Origin: Pseudomonadota bacterium
GTDB taxonomy: Bacteria; Desulfobacterota; Desulfobacteria; Desulfobacterales; JAHIVH01
Direction of reading: 5' to 3'
Length of the DNA: 64,000 nucleotides
Assembly (NCBI GenBank): GCA_018816735.1
Contig: JAHIVH010000129.1
Location: forward strand, 64,479-128,478
The notes beneath the pieces were generated by a model. It was not told the DNA's origin. It worked only from the letters and a program-made list of their open reading frames with translations, and did not search any database. Below are positions 9,740 through 18,765 of the stretch, piece by piece. Each line of letters begins with the position of its first letter. Position 1 is the first letter of the stretch. The position numbers were made by a program, and so were the translations under genes.

Positions 9740-10492
9740 TTAACCTGCCACTGCCCGGTTGATGAGGCTTGCCTGAAATCCGGCACCAAATCCGTTGTCG
9801 ATATTCACCACGGATATGCCTGAGGCACAACTGTTCAGCATACTCAATAATGCCGCCAACCCCCCAAAGCTTGCCCCATACCCGACACTTGTGGGAACAC
9901 CAATGACCGGACACGATGCCAGGCCCCCGACAACGCTCGCAAGGGCGCCTTCCATGCCTGCCACAGCAATGATGACGTTGGCATTGAACAGGTCCTCACA
10001 GGAATAAAGCAGGCGATGGAGACCGGCTACACCTGCATCAAAAATCCGGGTAATCTTGTTGCCAAGTACTTCGGCTGTGACAGCCGCTTCTTCGGCCACA
10101 GGTAGATCTGATGTGCCACCGGTCACGATAACGATGCTTCCTTTTTTGTCAACCGGTCTGGGCTTGATGATAATGATTCTTGCCGCATCATGATAGTCGC
10201 AGTCGTCAGTAACCGACCGGATACCGTCATACACCTCACGGCTGGCCCGTGTGGCAAGGATATTGTCGTGATGATTTGAGATGACCTTTACAATGCCCTG
10301 AATCTGGTCAATGGTTTTTCCCTGACAGAAAATCACTTCAGGAACCCCGGTCCGGATGCTTCGGTGATGGTCGACTTTTGCGTAACCCAGATCTTCAAAC
10401 GGGAGTTTTTTAAGCTGTTGAAATGCACTCTCTATGTCGATTTGACCGTTTTTAACGTTTTCAAGCAGGGTTTTTAAATGAATGTGATCCAT
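9740..10492 (-). CDS. larB: Nickel-pincer cofactor biosynthesis protein LarB
   Basis: 250 aa, the usual LarB length. LarB carboxylates and hydrolyses nicotinic acid adenine dinucleotide to start synthesis of the nickel-pincer nucleotide of lactate racemase (LarA). Recognised by the N-terminal DHHRSIRTGVPEVIFCQGKT region and the PurE-like C-terminal domain (TGGTSDLPVAEEAA, GVPTSVGYGASFGG). It lies 24 bp downstream of larE in the same orientation, with AAAGGATG before its ATG, so the two are co-transcribed. Neither larC nor larA is in the window, so the cofactor pathway is incomplete here and must be finished elsewhere. Confidence 0.92.
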   Translation of the reverse strand: MDHIHLKTLLENVKNGQIDIESAFQQLKKLPFEDLGYAKVDHHRSIRTGVPEVIFCQGKTIDQIQGIVKVISNHHDNILATRASREVYDGIRSVTDDCDYHDAARIIIIKPRPVDKKGSIVIVTGGTSDLPVAEEAAVTAEVLGNKITRIFDAGVAGLHRLLYSCEDLFNANVIIAVAGMEGALASVVGGLASCPVIGVPTSVGYGASFGGLAALLSMLNSCASGISVVNIDNGFGAGFQASLINRAVAG

Positions 10493-10516
10493 ATGGGGGC
10501 ATCCTTTATCAATACA

Positions 10517-11338
10517 TCACAGGGTTTTGTTCATGCTGCCGGTCTGAAAGCCTTCAATATCCAGAGTAATATAGGTAAATCCAAGCTTTTTGAAATAAAG
10601 GATCATGTTTTGCCGGAATGCGTCATCTGAGAAAAAGGCCATGTCACCGGGATCAATTTCCAGCCTTGCAATGGTATCATGGTGTCTGACTCGAAGACAA
10701 GGCCTAAAACCCAGGTTTTTCAAAAAGCGTTCTCCCCGGTCTATGGCATCCAGTTTGTCACGGGTGATCGGGTGGCTGTAAGGGATCCGTGTCGCCAGGC
10801 AGGCATTTGCCGGTTTGTTCCAGGTGGAGAGTCCCATTTCTTTTGACAAAAACCGGATGTCTTCTTTGGTCATACCGGCATCAACCAGCGGGCTTCTGAT
10901 GCCAAGCTCAGTTGCAGCCTTTGTGCCGGGTCTGTAATCTGTCCTATCATCGAGATTTGATCCGTCCATGGCCACTGGAATGCGATTTTTTGCCGCATAC
11001 GCCATGAGCAGGCCGAATTTTTCTTTTTTGCAGTGGTAACAGCGATTTTTGTCGTTTTTAATAAAATCGGGGTTGTCGAATTCGGTTGATTTCAGGATAA
11101 CATGTTCGATGCCGAAAGCCCTGGTAAATGCTTTGGCATCGTCCAGTTCAGATGGGGACAGGGTCTCTGAGAAAGCTGTTCCCGCTACAACATGATCTTC
11201 AAGAACATCTTTTGCCGTCCTCAGAAGAAAGGTACTGTCAACCCCGCCTGAAAATGCCACCAGGACATGTTTCATTTTTGATAGAATATCCTTCAGGATG
11301 TCCAGTTTGGCATGGTATGTTTTATCCATAGCCCTCAT
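10517..11338 (-). CDS. larE: ATP-dependent sulfur transferase LarE
   Basis: 273 aa PP-loop protein. LarE adds the two sulfur atoms to the pyridinium precursor of the nickel-pincer cofactor. SGGVDST at residues 30-36 is the PP-loop. Cys180 in the ACLATRIPY motif corresponds to the sacrificial cysteine of Lactiplantibacillus LarE. Two further cysteines in CYHC (100 and 103) give the three-cysteine pattern of LarE proteins reported to hold a [4Fe-4S] cluster and to act catalytically, so this one is probably of the cluster-containing type (inference). Its ATG overlaps the stop of the upstream MBL gene by 4 nt, showing translational coupling; a second ATG three codons in is possible. Confidence 0.92.
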   Translation of the reverse strand: MRAMDKTYHAKLDILKDILSKMKHVLVAFSGGVDSTFLLRTAKDVLEDHVVAGTAFSETLSPSELDDAKAFTRAFGIEHVILKSTEFDNPDFIKNDKNRCYHCKKEKFGLLMAYAAKNRIPVAMDGSNLDDRTDYRPGTKAATELGIRSPLVDAGMTKEDIRFLSKEMGLSTWNKPANACLATRIPYSHPITRDKLDAIDRGERFLKNLGFRPCLRVRHHDTIARLEIDPGDMAFFSDDAFRQNMILYFKKLGFTYITLDIEGFQTGSMNKTL

Positions 11339-12267
11339 GTGGCAAAACGGGTGTCATTTATAATGAAACCGGCGTCTGTTTCCAGAACACGCCCGGTTTC
11401 AAGCATCAGTGCGATATTTTTTGATATCATTCCGCTTTCAAAGGTTTCCTGTAATCGTTTGTCCGGCATCATATCCTTGTATATGGGCGATTTTTGGACA
11501 AGGCCGGGAACGGTTTGAGGGGCGTCCAGAAGATCAAGAATCGCCTGGCTGTGACGTTCAAACCCGTTTAAAAATGTTTCAAACAATCCGGTTGCATTGC
11601 CTTTAAAAGGGGATCGGTGTGAGGCGCATACCTGGTTGTAAGGCAGTGCCATGACTTTTTTGATGCTTTCCCTGAAAAGCTTGATGTTACATTCCGGCTG
11701 ACCGTAAAAGGGGCCAAACCCTGAAAAATCGATGTCCCCTGTAATGAGCGTCTGTGAGTTTTCTTCAAAAAAGCAGTAATGATCGGAAAGATGGCCCGGT
11801 GCATGAATGGCCTTCAGCCTGAATGGACCGGATTCAATGATATCCTTGTCCTTGAACCGCATGTCCGGCTCCCGGAAAGGCTTTAATCCCAGTCCGTCAC
11901 CGATGAGCCTGGCCCAGTAAATGGCTTTTTCTTCCGTCCCCATGAACCGGAACCCCAGTTGATGAAGATCTGTGATTGCAGGCGGTGTTTCTTCGGGCAT
12001 CCAAATCTGCCTGTCCTTGAATAAATGCCAGTTCAGAATATGATCCGGATGAGAATGGGTGAAGATGACCGTGTCGATCCGTTTGATTTTATCAACGGCA
12101 AGAAGCGTATCCTTGTCCAGCCCGGTATCAATTAGAATGGTCTCATTTCCCATGAGAAGAAAACCGTTGCAGAAGGGAAACCGGGATTTGTTGGGGGCGG
12201 TCAAGCAGAAAAAATTGTCCGAAAGGGTATAAACTTTATGTTTCAGTTGAGAGAACATGGTGTCCAT
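11335..12267 (-). CDS. MBL-fold metallo-hydrolase
   Basis: 310 aa. HSHPDH at residues 71-76 is the zinc-binding HxHxDH motif of metallo-beta-lactamase-fold enzymes; later histidines occur in the APGHLSDH and ASHRSPF segments and an aspartate in TGDIDFSGFG. Proteins of this type hydrolyse thioesters, phosphodiesters or lactones, and the substrate here is unknown. It is the first gene of the MBL, larE, larB, ligase run and overlaps larE by 4 nt. Placement before an acyl-CoA ligase makes a thioesterase-like role conceivable, but that is only context. Confidence 0.85.
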   Translation of the reverse strand: MDTMFSQLKHKVYTLSDNFFCLTAPNKSRFPFCNGFLLMGNETILIDTGLDKDTLLAVDKIKRIDTVIFTHSHPDHILNWHLFKDRQIWMPEETPPAITDLHQLGFRFMGTEEKAIYWARLIGDGLGLKPFREPDMRFKDKDIIESGPFRLKAIHAPGHLSDHYCFFEENSQTLITGDIDFSGFGPFYGQPECNIKLFRESIKKVMALPYNQVCASHRSPFKGNATGLFETFLNGFERHSQAILDLLDAPQTVPGLVQKSPIYKDMMPDKRLQETFESGMISKNIALMLETGRVLETDAGFIINDTRFAT

Positions 12268-12564
12268 TTCGTGCGTCTTTTATTTTCAGGCCATTGTCCT
12301 TTAATTCAGTTCATATCAATAATCATTCAAACCCCTATATGGGTACCACAGACCTTGTGGCATTGACAATTCAATTTTAAATTCGCCAATGGATTATTTG
12401 GTTTTATGGCGCGTCATTTTATTTACTTGTCCTTTTGTTTGATGTATAGTTTAAATCCTTTTTTAAAAAATAGTACACCGATCATTCAAATCAAGATCGC
12501 CGAAAATCAGGTTGTGACCAAAAAGTATGGCAACGATGTTTTTAATCTTAAAGAGGAGGAAACA
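12268..12564. other. Intergenic region with divergent promoters
   Basis: 297 bp between the divergent MBL and lipoprotein genes. AT-rich. It holds a TTGACA at 12363-12368 without a good -10 partner and a TATAGT at 12445-12450 that could serve the lipoprotein gene. An open frame runs through from 12406, but the strong Shine-Dalgarno (AGAGGAGG) and lipoprotein signal begin only at 12565. No RNA gene or riboswitch was recognised. Confidence 0.4.
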
Positions 12565-13491
12565 ATGAAAAAATCAGGATTGTTGACATTCAGGAAACCC
12601 GGGACATGGTTGAACGGGTTTTCAGTACTGCTTCTTTTTTGCTTGCTGACGGTTTTTTTTATCGGCTGCTCGGGAAACGCACTTGAATTTATGGCTGATG
12701 ACAATTCAAAGGAAGCAAAACTCGAAGAGGCCATGATCGCGCTAAATGACGAAGACTTTGATAAAGCTGTATCCATCCTTGAAGACATGGATCCGAATGA
12801 TCCGGATGTGAAAAAGTATTTAAGCAATGCCTATTCCGGTCAGGCCGGGCTTGATACCTTTTCTTTGATCGAAACAATTCAAGCGATTAACGACTCTCCT
12901 TCAGAAGGAAGTATCGACCTGGTGGGTATGATATTGACTGATGACCATTCCGGCATCTTCACCGGAGATGAGATCGACGATAAAATTGCAAAGTTTGACA
13001 AAGCAATTGAAGCCATGCTCGGCATCCATTCGGGTACCAGCAAGGCATTTGCCATGGTGAATGCATTGACCGTAGATCTTGTCGATCTTCAGGAAAAACT
13101 GGAAGATCCGGATATAGAAAATGATGTCCTGGTTCAGCTTGGCCTTCTGGGATTGAACCATGCCATCCTTTCGATTGCAAAAATTGTTTTAAACGATCTG
13201 GAAGTTGCGGGTATTACGGAAATCACCCTGACCGAAGCATGGCTGAAAGCAAAATATCCGGACGCAAGTCATATATCCATTGAGCTTACAGACGAGCAGC
13301 AGGCCCTGCTTGATAGTATTACACTTGATTTAAACCTCCTTTCCGCTTCAATTGATGCTCTCCTGGATGTTGTGGGAGATGATAACAATGAGCTTCAGGA
13401 TGCTTTTGATGAGTTCCTGGGTAAGATAGACAGCAATAATGATCTTATGCTTACTTCTGCCGAGTTCGAAAATTATATTAACAATCTATAG
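12565..13491 (+). CDS. Lipoprotein with TPR-like segment and C-terminal EF-hand-like loop
   Basis: 308 aa, starting at the ATG preceded by AGAGGAGGAAACA rather than at upstream ATGs in the same frame. A signal peptide (FSVLLLFCLLTVFF) ends in a lipobox, FIGC, so the mature protein begins with a lipidated Cys at about residue 33. The next ~60 residues (LEEAMIALNDEDFDKAVSIL) look like a tetratricopeptide unit. Near the C-terminus DSNNDLMLTSAEF has Asp, Asn, Asp, Thr and Glu at EF-hand calcium positions 1, 3, 5, 9 and 12. The next gene, 39 bp on, is an outer membrane beta-barrel protein, so the pair probably works at the outer membrane. Function unknown. Confidence 0.8.
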   Translation: MKKSGLLTFRKPGTWLNGFSVLLLFCLLTVFFIGCSGNALEFMADDNSKEAKLEEAMIALNDEDFDKAVSILEDMDPNDPDVKKYLSNAYSGQAGLDTFSLIETIQAINDSPSEGSIDLVGMILTDDHSGIFTGDEIDDKIAKFDKAIEAMLGIHSGTSKAFAMVNALTVDLVDLQEKLEDPDIENDVLVQLGLLGLNHAILSIAKIVLNDLEVAGITEITLTEAWLKAKYPDASHISIELTDEQQALLDSITLDLNLLSASIDALLDVVGDDNNELQDAFDEFLGKIDSNNDLMLTSAEFENYINNL

Positions 13492-13530
13492 GTATTGGGA
13501 CATCAAACCTGGGAAAGGAGATCAAACAAA

Positions 13531-14649
13531 ATGACACAACTATTCAAGTATTTCAGGCATGCATGCATCGGGGTTGCAGCTGCCATTTTTATATGGGGAT
13601 CAGGTGTTGCGACAGCCGTAGAATATCAGAGTATTTACCAGAGTATCCGGCCCCTTGGCATGGGCGGGGCATTCACCGCAGTCGCCGATGACAAGAATGC
13701 CCTTTATTATAATCCGGCAGGCCTGTCGCACATTTCTGAATTCAGGGTGGGTATGGATACGGTCTTTGAAATGTCTGAAAGCGGCATTGGTTTGATTTCA
13801 GATATTCAGGATACGGATTTTGAGAATGAAGCAGAAGTTTCAACATTTTTACAAGATTATGTGGGTGATGTGCAATATATCCGTTTTTCTCTGGCACCCC
13901 AGCTGGGCATGCGGGTCAAGGACGCTGGTGTGATGGTAAGCGGTTTGGCCCAGGCCAAGGTCACTGCGGAAGTATTTAACCCGCCATGGCCCAATCTGCT
14001 TGCCGGCATTATTGTCGATGCCGGTGTCATTGGTGGCGCGGGTATGGAACTTGAAGCGGTGGAAGGGCTGCGTGTGGGCGTCGCTGCGAAGTTCATCCGG
14101 CGGGAGAATTTATACAAGGTCTATACACCCACGGATATCGTAAACGAAAATTTTGATCCGTTTGAAGAAGACCGGGAAAGTGGATCGGGGTTGTCCCTTG
14201 ATCTTGGGGTGATTTACCGTCTGCCGTTTGTAGAAAGAATCGATACAGATGTGGCGATCTGTTTTCAGAATTTTCCGGAAATGGATATGGGGGATGCGGT
14301 AGGTATTGACTCCCAGATCAACATTGGTATTGCCGTAAACAAGGACATCAATGATTTTCATGTGACCGGCGCCTTTGATATAAGGGATCTGACGAATAAT
14401 CTGGGGAGTGTCGATGATGTCAATGTCGACGATGACCTGGCCAAGCGAATGTATATGGGCGCCGAGGTCCGGTTCCCCAAAATTCTGGCGTTAAGGGCAG
14501 GGCTTCACCAGGGATACATGAGCTTTGGTGCAACAGCGGATTTAACGTTCATCAGCTTTGATTTCGCATCCTATGTTGAAGAAATTGGCGCCTATGCCGG
14601 CCAGAGAGACGATCGAAGGTATGTGGCGCAGTTAACCCTGGGATGGTAA
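13531..14649 (+). CDS. Outer membrane protein of the PorV/UPF0164/TraF-like type
   Basis: 372 aa from the ATG behind GGAAAGGAG. A signal peptide (CIGVAAAIFIWGSGVATA) is followed by RPLGMGGAFTAVADD and ALYYNPAGLSHI, the N-terminal hallmark of FadL/PorV/UPF0164-type barrels. The rest alternates short hydrophobic strands with Gly and aromatic residues, and the last residues are QLTLGW, ending in an aromatic as expected for a barrel. It is the second gene of an operon with the EF-hand lipoprotein and is followed 18 bp on by a strong terminator. The transported or bound ligand is unknown. Confidence 0.82.
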   Translation: MTQLFKYFRHACIGVAAAIFIWGSGVATAVEYQSIYQSIRPLGMGGAFTAVADDKNALYYNPAGLSHISEFRVGMDTVFEMSESGIGLISDIQDTDFENEAEVSTFLQDYVGDVQYIRFSLAPQLGMRVKDAGVMVSGLAQAKVTAEVFNPPWPNLLAGIIVDAGVIGGAGMELEAVEGLRVGVAAKFIRRENLYKVYTPTDIVNENFDPFEEDRESGSGLSLDLGVIYRLPFVERIDTDVAICFQNFPEMDMGDAVGIDSQINIGIAVNKDINDFHVTGAFDIRDLTNNLGSVDDVNVDDDLAKRMYMGAEVRFPKILALRAGLHQGYMSFGATADLTFISFDFASYVEEIGAYAGQRDDRRYVAQLTLGW

Positions 14650-14667
14650 CGATAAGATAGTTTGATT

Positions 14668-14707
14668 CGTCCGGGGAGGGAAGGATTCCCCCCGGACGGT
14701 TTTTTTT
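14668..14707 (+). terminator. Rho-independent terminator of the lipoprotein/OMP operon
   Basis: CGTCCGGGG at 14668-14676 pairs perfectly with CCCCGGACG at 14690-14698, and eight or so T residues follow directly. It stops plus-strand transcription before the convergent prkA-like gene; on the minus strand no T-run follows the stem. Confidence 0.9.
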
Positions 14708-17036
14708 AAAACGTTCTCGCCAGTTCGCTATCAATCATGTAAATACAGATTTCTTTGGCCCCTTGTGTTGAATATCTGTGAGACTCGCAGAGATTTTTCA
14801 TCAGGTAGGTTACATCATCTTTTATTTTCTGATCGTATGTTTTAAATGCTTCGGTGCCATAATCCTTGATGGCTTTTCTGAAATTCTCGTTATCCAGAAA
14901 GGGGTCAAGAACTTTCTCCTTAAGGCTGTATACGTATTTTTCATGAAGGGTCTTGAAAAGTTTTGAGTCTTCAATTTTCATGCTGTTCAGTAAAATATCC
15001 TGCGGCAGAGTGCTTGTGGTATATTCCCTTTGCGTGGCCTTCCTGAATGAAAGCAGTTTGGCCTTTGTGTTTTTTGATCCGTAAAGGAGTTGCTCGATAT
15101 GATCAAAGTAGCTTTCAGTGATTTCAAGCTTTTCTTTGGTATAGGTGCAGACTTCCGTTGTTCCGGGTTCAAAATTTACGGCGAACATATAATTTTTCAC
15201 GTCTTTTGAAATCTGATCTTCATTGTAATAGTAAAGCGATTCCTTGACTTCCTGGAGAATCGTATAGTTGTAGTTCTTCATAAGAGAATCAAAAAAACCT
15301 TCAGGAATCAATTCACACAGGTCTTTCCGGATTTTGGTGAAAAACTGCTTCAGCATGGACATGGTAATCAGCTTGTTTTCTTTGGCATATGTCGAGTAAA
15401 ATTGATTGAATATTTTGATGGAATCCCGTCCTGAAAGGCCTTGCACACCGTCAAACTCCGCTTCTCCAATGGCTTTTCTCCTCATGGGAGCCGTAAATTT
15501 TTTACGGTCTTCCTCGTTAAGCCAATTGGGGATAAACCCTGTATAGATTTCCATTTTGAGAAGCTGGAGATTTTTATCACAATAGAGGTTATACTTATCC
15601 GGATCACCAATCCATTCCAGAAAGGCCTCCGACTTCTTTTGAAGACGGGTGGAGATAACGACCCGTGCAAAATTATGGAGCACACGGGGAAGAAAATTCC
15701 CGTCAATGTGCTTGCCAAATATGTTTCTATAGATTTCAACTTCCGTGTTGAGATCAAGTACGTAAGGAATTTTAATATATTCGATTCGGTCTGAGAACGA
15801 TTTGACGTCCTGGATGTTTTTCTTGTCCTCAGGATTCATCAGGGCAAGAAATATGGAGTTGACGTTTTCCTCCACATCTTCAACCTTATGGAGGCCTTCA
15901 CTGATAATATTGTGAAGATCGATCAACCGTTCGACATTATTGGATTTTACATCCATCAGGGCGTAAATCCCGTTGTTGGTTTTGGCGTATTGTGAAAAAA
16001 TATACTTTACAATATTGCTGTTTTTAAGAAGTTCATTGATCCGTTTCTGCAGCATGGGGTTTGTAAGGATACTCTGCCTCAATGGCTTGTCACCCGGGTT
16101 GAACACGCTGATGCCTTCTCCGAGCCGCCTGTTAAACCTGTATGGCCTTGCATAAAGCATCTGGAAGACTTTTTTTGGGCTTTTAAGAGCCGTGCCAAGC
16201 GCCTGATAAAGAGAGCTGCAGATTGTGCAGGGCGTATCCTTGAATACCCACTGGTATTCTTTTTCAGTAAACAGTTTCCACTTGAATTCATCATTTAAAA
16301 AAAGATCGTCAAAAAATTCCCGCCTCATGTTTTTGGGTATCATAAGGATGGGATGATCGTGGCTGGGGCAGGGGATTTCGATATATTCTTCGGTAAACAA
16401 CGGGGAAAATTCGTCTTCAGCATTACTCTCTTTCCTCTCAGCCTTGATGTCGTTAAATTTGGGATGGTAGACATCACTCGAATGGCCGAACACATGGGCC
16501 AGTGTCTTGACAAACGACACATCATTGGCAAAATCTCCCAGAACTTTCCGGTCCAGGCGCCAGACAGCCTCATAGCGCATTCCTTTTTCAGAATTGCAGT
16601 ACTCTTCAAATCGCATGAGAAGATTGTTTAAAAATGTACTTTTCCCGCACCCTGGGGGCCCTTCGAATATATAGATTTTATTCTGCTGAGCGCCGCGCCT
16701 CAAGGCTTCAATACGATTGACCAGACGGTTTGCAAAGATTCTGTCTGCAAAGAAGGGGTTATCCGAACCTTCCACAAAAAGTCTTTTACAATTGTAGTTG
16801 ATATAGTTGATCGATTCCGGATCATCAGGATATTCGTCAGCGCCTGATTCAATATATTCACTGAACATATCATAGAACACCTGGAAAATATTCCTGAATG
16901 CCTGGTGCGGATTGTCCATAAGTACTTTTAGGAAGTTCTCAAAAGGGACGAATTCAATCTTTTCCTGGCCGGAAATCTTAATGTCAAGATTCTGGATAGC
17001 GCTTGTAATTGTTTCCATAGGATTGTCTTGATCCAT
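14706..17036 (-). CDS. Second PrkA-like AAA+ ATPase/kinase of the SpoVR operon
   Basis: 776 aa. Walker A GPPGCGKST at 126-134 follows a ~120-residue N-terminal region; further AAA+ and PrkA-like features follow (NPMLQKRINELL, ALMDVKSN, SIFLALMNPEDKK). A CxxC (CTICSS) and a CPSHDHPIL segment suggest a bound metal. PrkA proteins were first described as serine protein kinases, and for Bacillus PrkA a Lon-like protease activity has also been reported. This protein is longer than the canonical PrkA at 20277 and diverges strongly from it. It is the last gene of a four-gene run and starts 1 bp after the spoVR stop, which implies coupled translation. The C-terminal stop lies next to the convergent operon's terminator. 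Confidence 0.8.
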   Translation of the reverse strand: MDQDNPMETITSAIQNLDIKISGQEKIEFVPFENFLKVLMDNPHQAFRNIFQVFYDMFSEYIESGADEYPDDPESINYINYNCKRLFVEGSDNPFFADRIFANRLVNRIEALRRGAQQNKIYIFEGPPGCGKSTFLNNLLMRFEEYCNSEKGMRYEAVWRLDRKVLGDFANDVSFVKTLAHVFGHSSDVYHPKFNDIKAERKESNAEDEFSPLFTEEYIEIPCPSHDHPILMIPKNMRREFFDDLFLNDEFKWKLFTEKEYQWVFKDTPCTICSSLYQALGTALKSPKKVFQMLYARPYRFNRRLGEGISVFNPGDKPLRQSILTNPMLQKRINELLKNSNIVKYIFSQYAKTNNGIYALMDVKSNNVERLIDLHNIISEGLHKVEDVEENVNSIFLALMNPEDKKNIQDVKSFSDRIEYIKIPYVLDLNTEVEIYRNIFGKHIDGNFLPRVLHNFARVVISTRLQKKSEAFLEWIGDPDKYNLYCDKNLQLLKMEIYTGFIPNWLNEEDRKKFTAPMRRKAIGEAEFDGVQGLSGRDSIKIFNQFYSTYAKENKLITMSMLKQFFTKIRKDLCELIPEGFFDSLMKNYNYTILQEVKESLYYYNEDQISKDVKNYMFAVNFEPGTTEVCTYTKEKLEITESYFDHIEQLLYGSKNTKAKLLSFRKATQREYTTSTLPQDILLNSMKIEDSKLFKTLHEKYVYSLKEKVLDPFLDNENFRKAIKDYGTEAFKTYDQKIKDDVTYLMKNLCESHRYSTQGAKEICIYMIDSELARTF

Positions 17037-17037
17037 A

Positions 17038-18702
17038 TTATAATTTCTTCTTTGTCAGTTTTTTTTTGTCCATGGTATAAAGAACACGTTGCCAGCTTAT
17101 AATTTGTTCCTGAGCTTCATCCGGTTGCGGCGGGGGGGGTACAGGAATACCCGGAAGCAGGAATGGCGCTGCTGGTCCTGCGGCGGACAAGGTGACTTCG
17201 CTTGTCTCAAGGTGAACAGGAGCCCCCAGAAGGTATTCAATACCCATCATGGTATTTGCGATATATTCATTGACCAGAGGCTTCCCTTCAAACAGGTGAT
17301 TCAGATAAAGGGAGCCGTTTTTACTTTTGGTTTCATCGATTTCGATATATGGCGGATGATACAACACATCGATGATCATTTTCCGGTAGTCGTTCACTTT
17401 TTTGCTTTTTACGAAATACTCATAAACCATTCGTTCCTTGTTCAATCGTTTCCCTGCCACGAAAAGTTTGTTTCGGGTCATGAAATCCTGGTCGAGAAAT
17501 GTATTGATAAACGTGAAGTCACAGAAATTTTCCCTGATATTGAAGATGAATTCTTGCCCTTTCCCCTTGTGTGCATCAAACTCTTGCCGTTCATTGGCGT
17601 CTTTTATTTTCTGGAAATCGTAAGAGTATTTTCCCTTATCACCCATTTCTTCCAGAAAATAGAACATTCTCATGCCAAGTGCGTAAGGGTTAAGTCCAAC
17701 CCTTGGCATGGCCGTCACCCCGGCGTTAACTCTGGCAAAGTCAACTTCATGGCCTTTGATCCTGTCATCGGCCAGAAAGAGTTTCTCATGCCAGTAACTG
17801 GCCCATCCTTCATTCATGATTTTGGTCCGTATCTGGGGCTGGAAGAAAATGGACGTGGTCCGGATCACTTCAAGAACCGGTTTCATCCAGCTGTTTTCTT
17901 CCTTGTTGATGAATGGCGAATGGTCAATCAGATACTGAAGCACATCTATCTTTTTACTGGACTTTTTATTCAGATATTTATTGAAAAGCGTTTCAAATTC
18001 AGGATGTTTTTTTTCAATATCGGAAAAAAACGATTCTTCTGCTGCGTCCCGGAACCGGGATTTGTAGCCATTATATTTTTCAATTTCCTTGATATAATCG
18101 CTGATGGAGACTTTTTTTTCAGATTGAAGGAAAACATCAAAATAATAATCGATGCGTTTTTCTTTTTTGGTTTTGTGGGGGTTGCTCAACATGGAGAGTT
18201 CGCTATGATAGCCAACAACATTATCGATGCTTCTTGCAAACTCGATCACATAATCGACAAACCGGCCTTTTTCAGAGCGGAGTCTTGCGATCAGACGTTT
18301 ATCTGAAAGCGCTCTTGCCGTAAAATCATAATCCCAGGTGTGTTTGAAGAAAATATTGTTCTGAAAAAAGTCGATATGGCCGATGACATGATAGAAAATC
18401 ATGACGTTCAGCCAGTCCGGATTGTTATCATTATAAAATGAGATGGCAGGCCGGGTATTGATGACGGTTTCATAAGGGTTTCCGGGATAGAGTTCGTATT
18501 TTCCCTTTTCCTTTAGGACCTCAACATCGTGTACCCAGTAATCATAAAGTGTGGGGATCATGACTTTGGGAGAAAGCTCGATTAAGTCCCTGTTTGTGAC
18601 GATATACTCCAGCGTTTCATCATCAAAAGACAAACCTGCGTCCAGGGCCCTTATTTTGCACCCTTCCATGATTTTTTTTGTATGCTGATTAATCAGTTCC
18701 AT
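17038..18702 (-). CDS. spoVR: SpoVR family protein
   Basis: 554 aa. SpoVR (YcgB in E. coli) is required for spore cortex formation in Bacillus, while in Gram-negatives it is tied to stress and stationary phase together with PrkA (YeaG) and YeaH; its biochemical activity is not established. Family features seen are the N-terminal PTLYDYWVHDVEVLKEKGKY, ISFYNDNNPDWLNVMIFYHVIGHIDFFQNN, and NEGWASYWHEKL in the middle. The histidines of HVIGHIDF and the WASYWHE motif could bind metal. A low-complexity tail (GIPVPPPPQPDEAQ) follows the conserved part. It sits between the DUF444 gene (63 bp upstream) and the second PrkA-like gene (1 bp downstream). Confidence 0.93.
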   Translation of the reverse strand: MELINQHTKKIMEGCKIRALDAGLSFDDETLEYIVTNRDLIELSPKVMIPTLYDYWVHDVEVLKEKGKYELYPGNPYETVINTRPAISFYNDNNPDWLNVMIFYHVIGHIDFFQNNIFFKHTWDYDFTARALSDKRLIARLRSEKGRFVDYVIEFARSIDNVVGYHSELSMLSNPHKTKKEKRIDYYFDVFLQSEKKVSISDYIKEIEKYNGYKSRFRDAAEESFFSDIEKKHPEFETLFNKYLNKKSSKKIDVLQYLIDHSPFINKEENSWMKPVLEVIRTTSIFFQPQIRTKIMNEGWASYWHEKLFLADDRIKGHEVDFARVNAGVTAMPRVGLNPYALGMRMFYFLEEMGDKGKYSYDFQKIKDANERQEFDAHKGKGQEFIFNIRENFCDFTFINTFLDQDFMTRNKLFVAGKRLNKERMVYEYFVKSKKVNDYRKMIIDVLYHPPYIEIDETKSKNGSLYLNHLFEGKPLVNEYIANTMMGIEYLLGAPVHLETSEVTLSAAGPAAPFLLPGIPVPPPPQPDEAQEQIISWQRVLYTMDKKKLTKKKL

Positions 18703-18765
18703 AGTTAATTTAACCGACCTGTTTTTTTATGTTTAGAGAAAGCAAGCTGCTTTTTTCATATGCGA

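Noticed and set aside
17089-18306. 405-codon open frame on the plus strand
   Set aside because: Antisense to spoVR, with Phe-rich composition and no recognisable motif.
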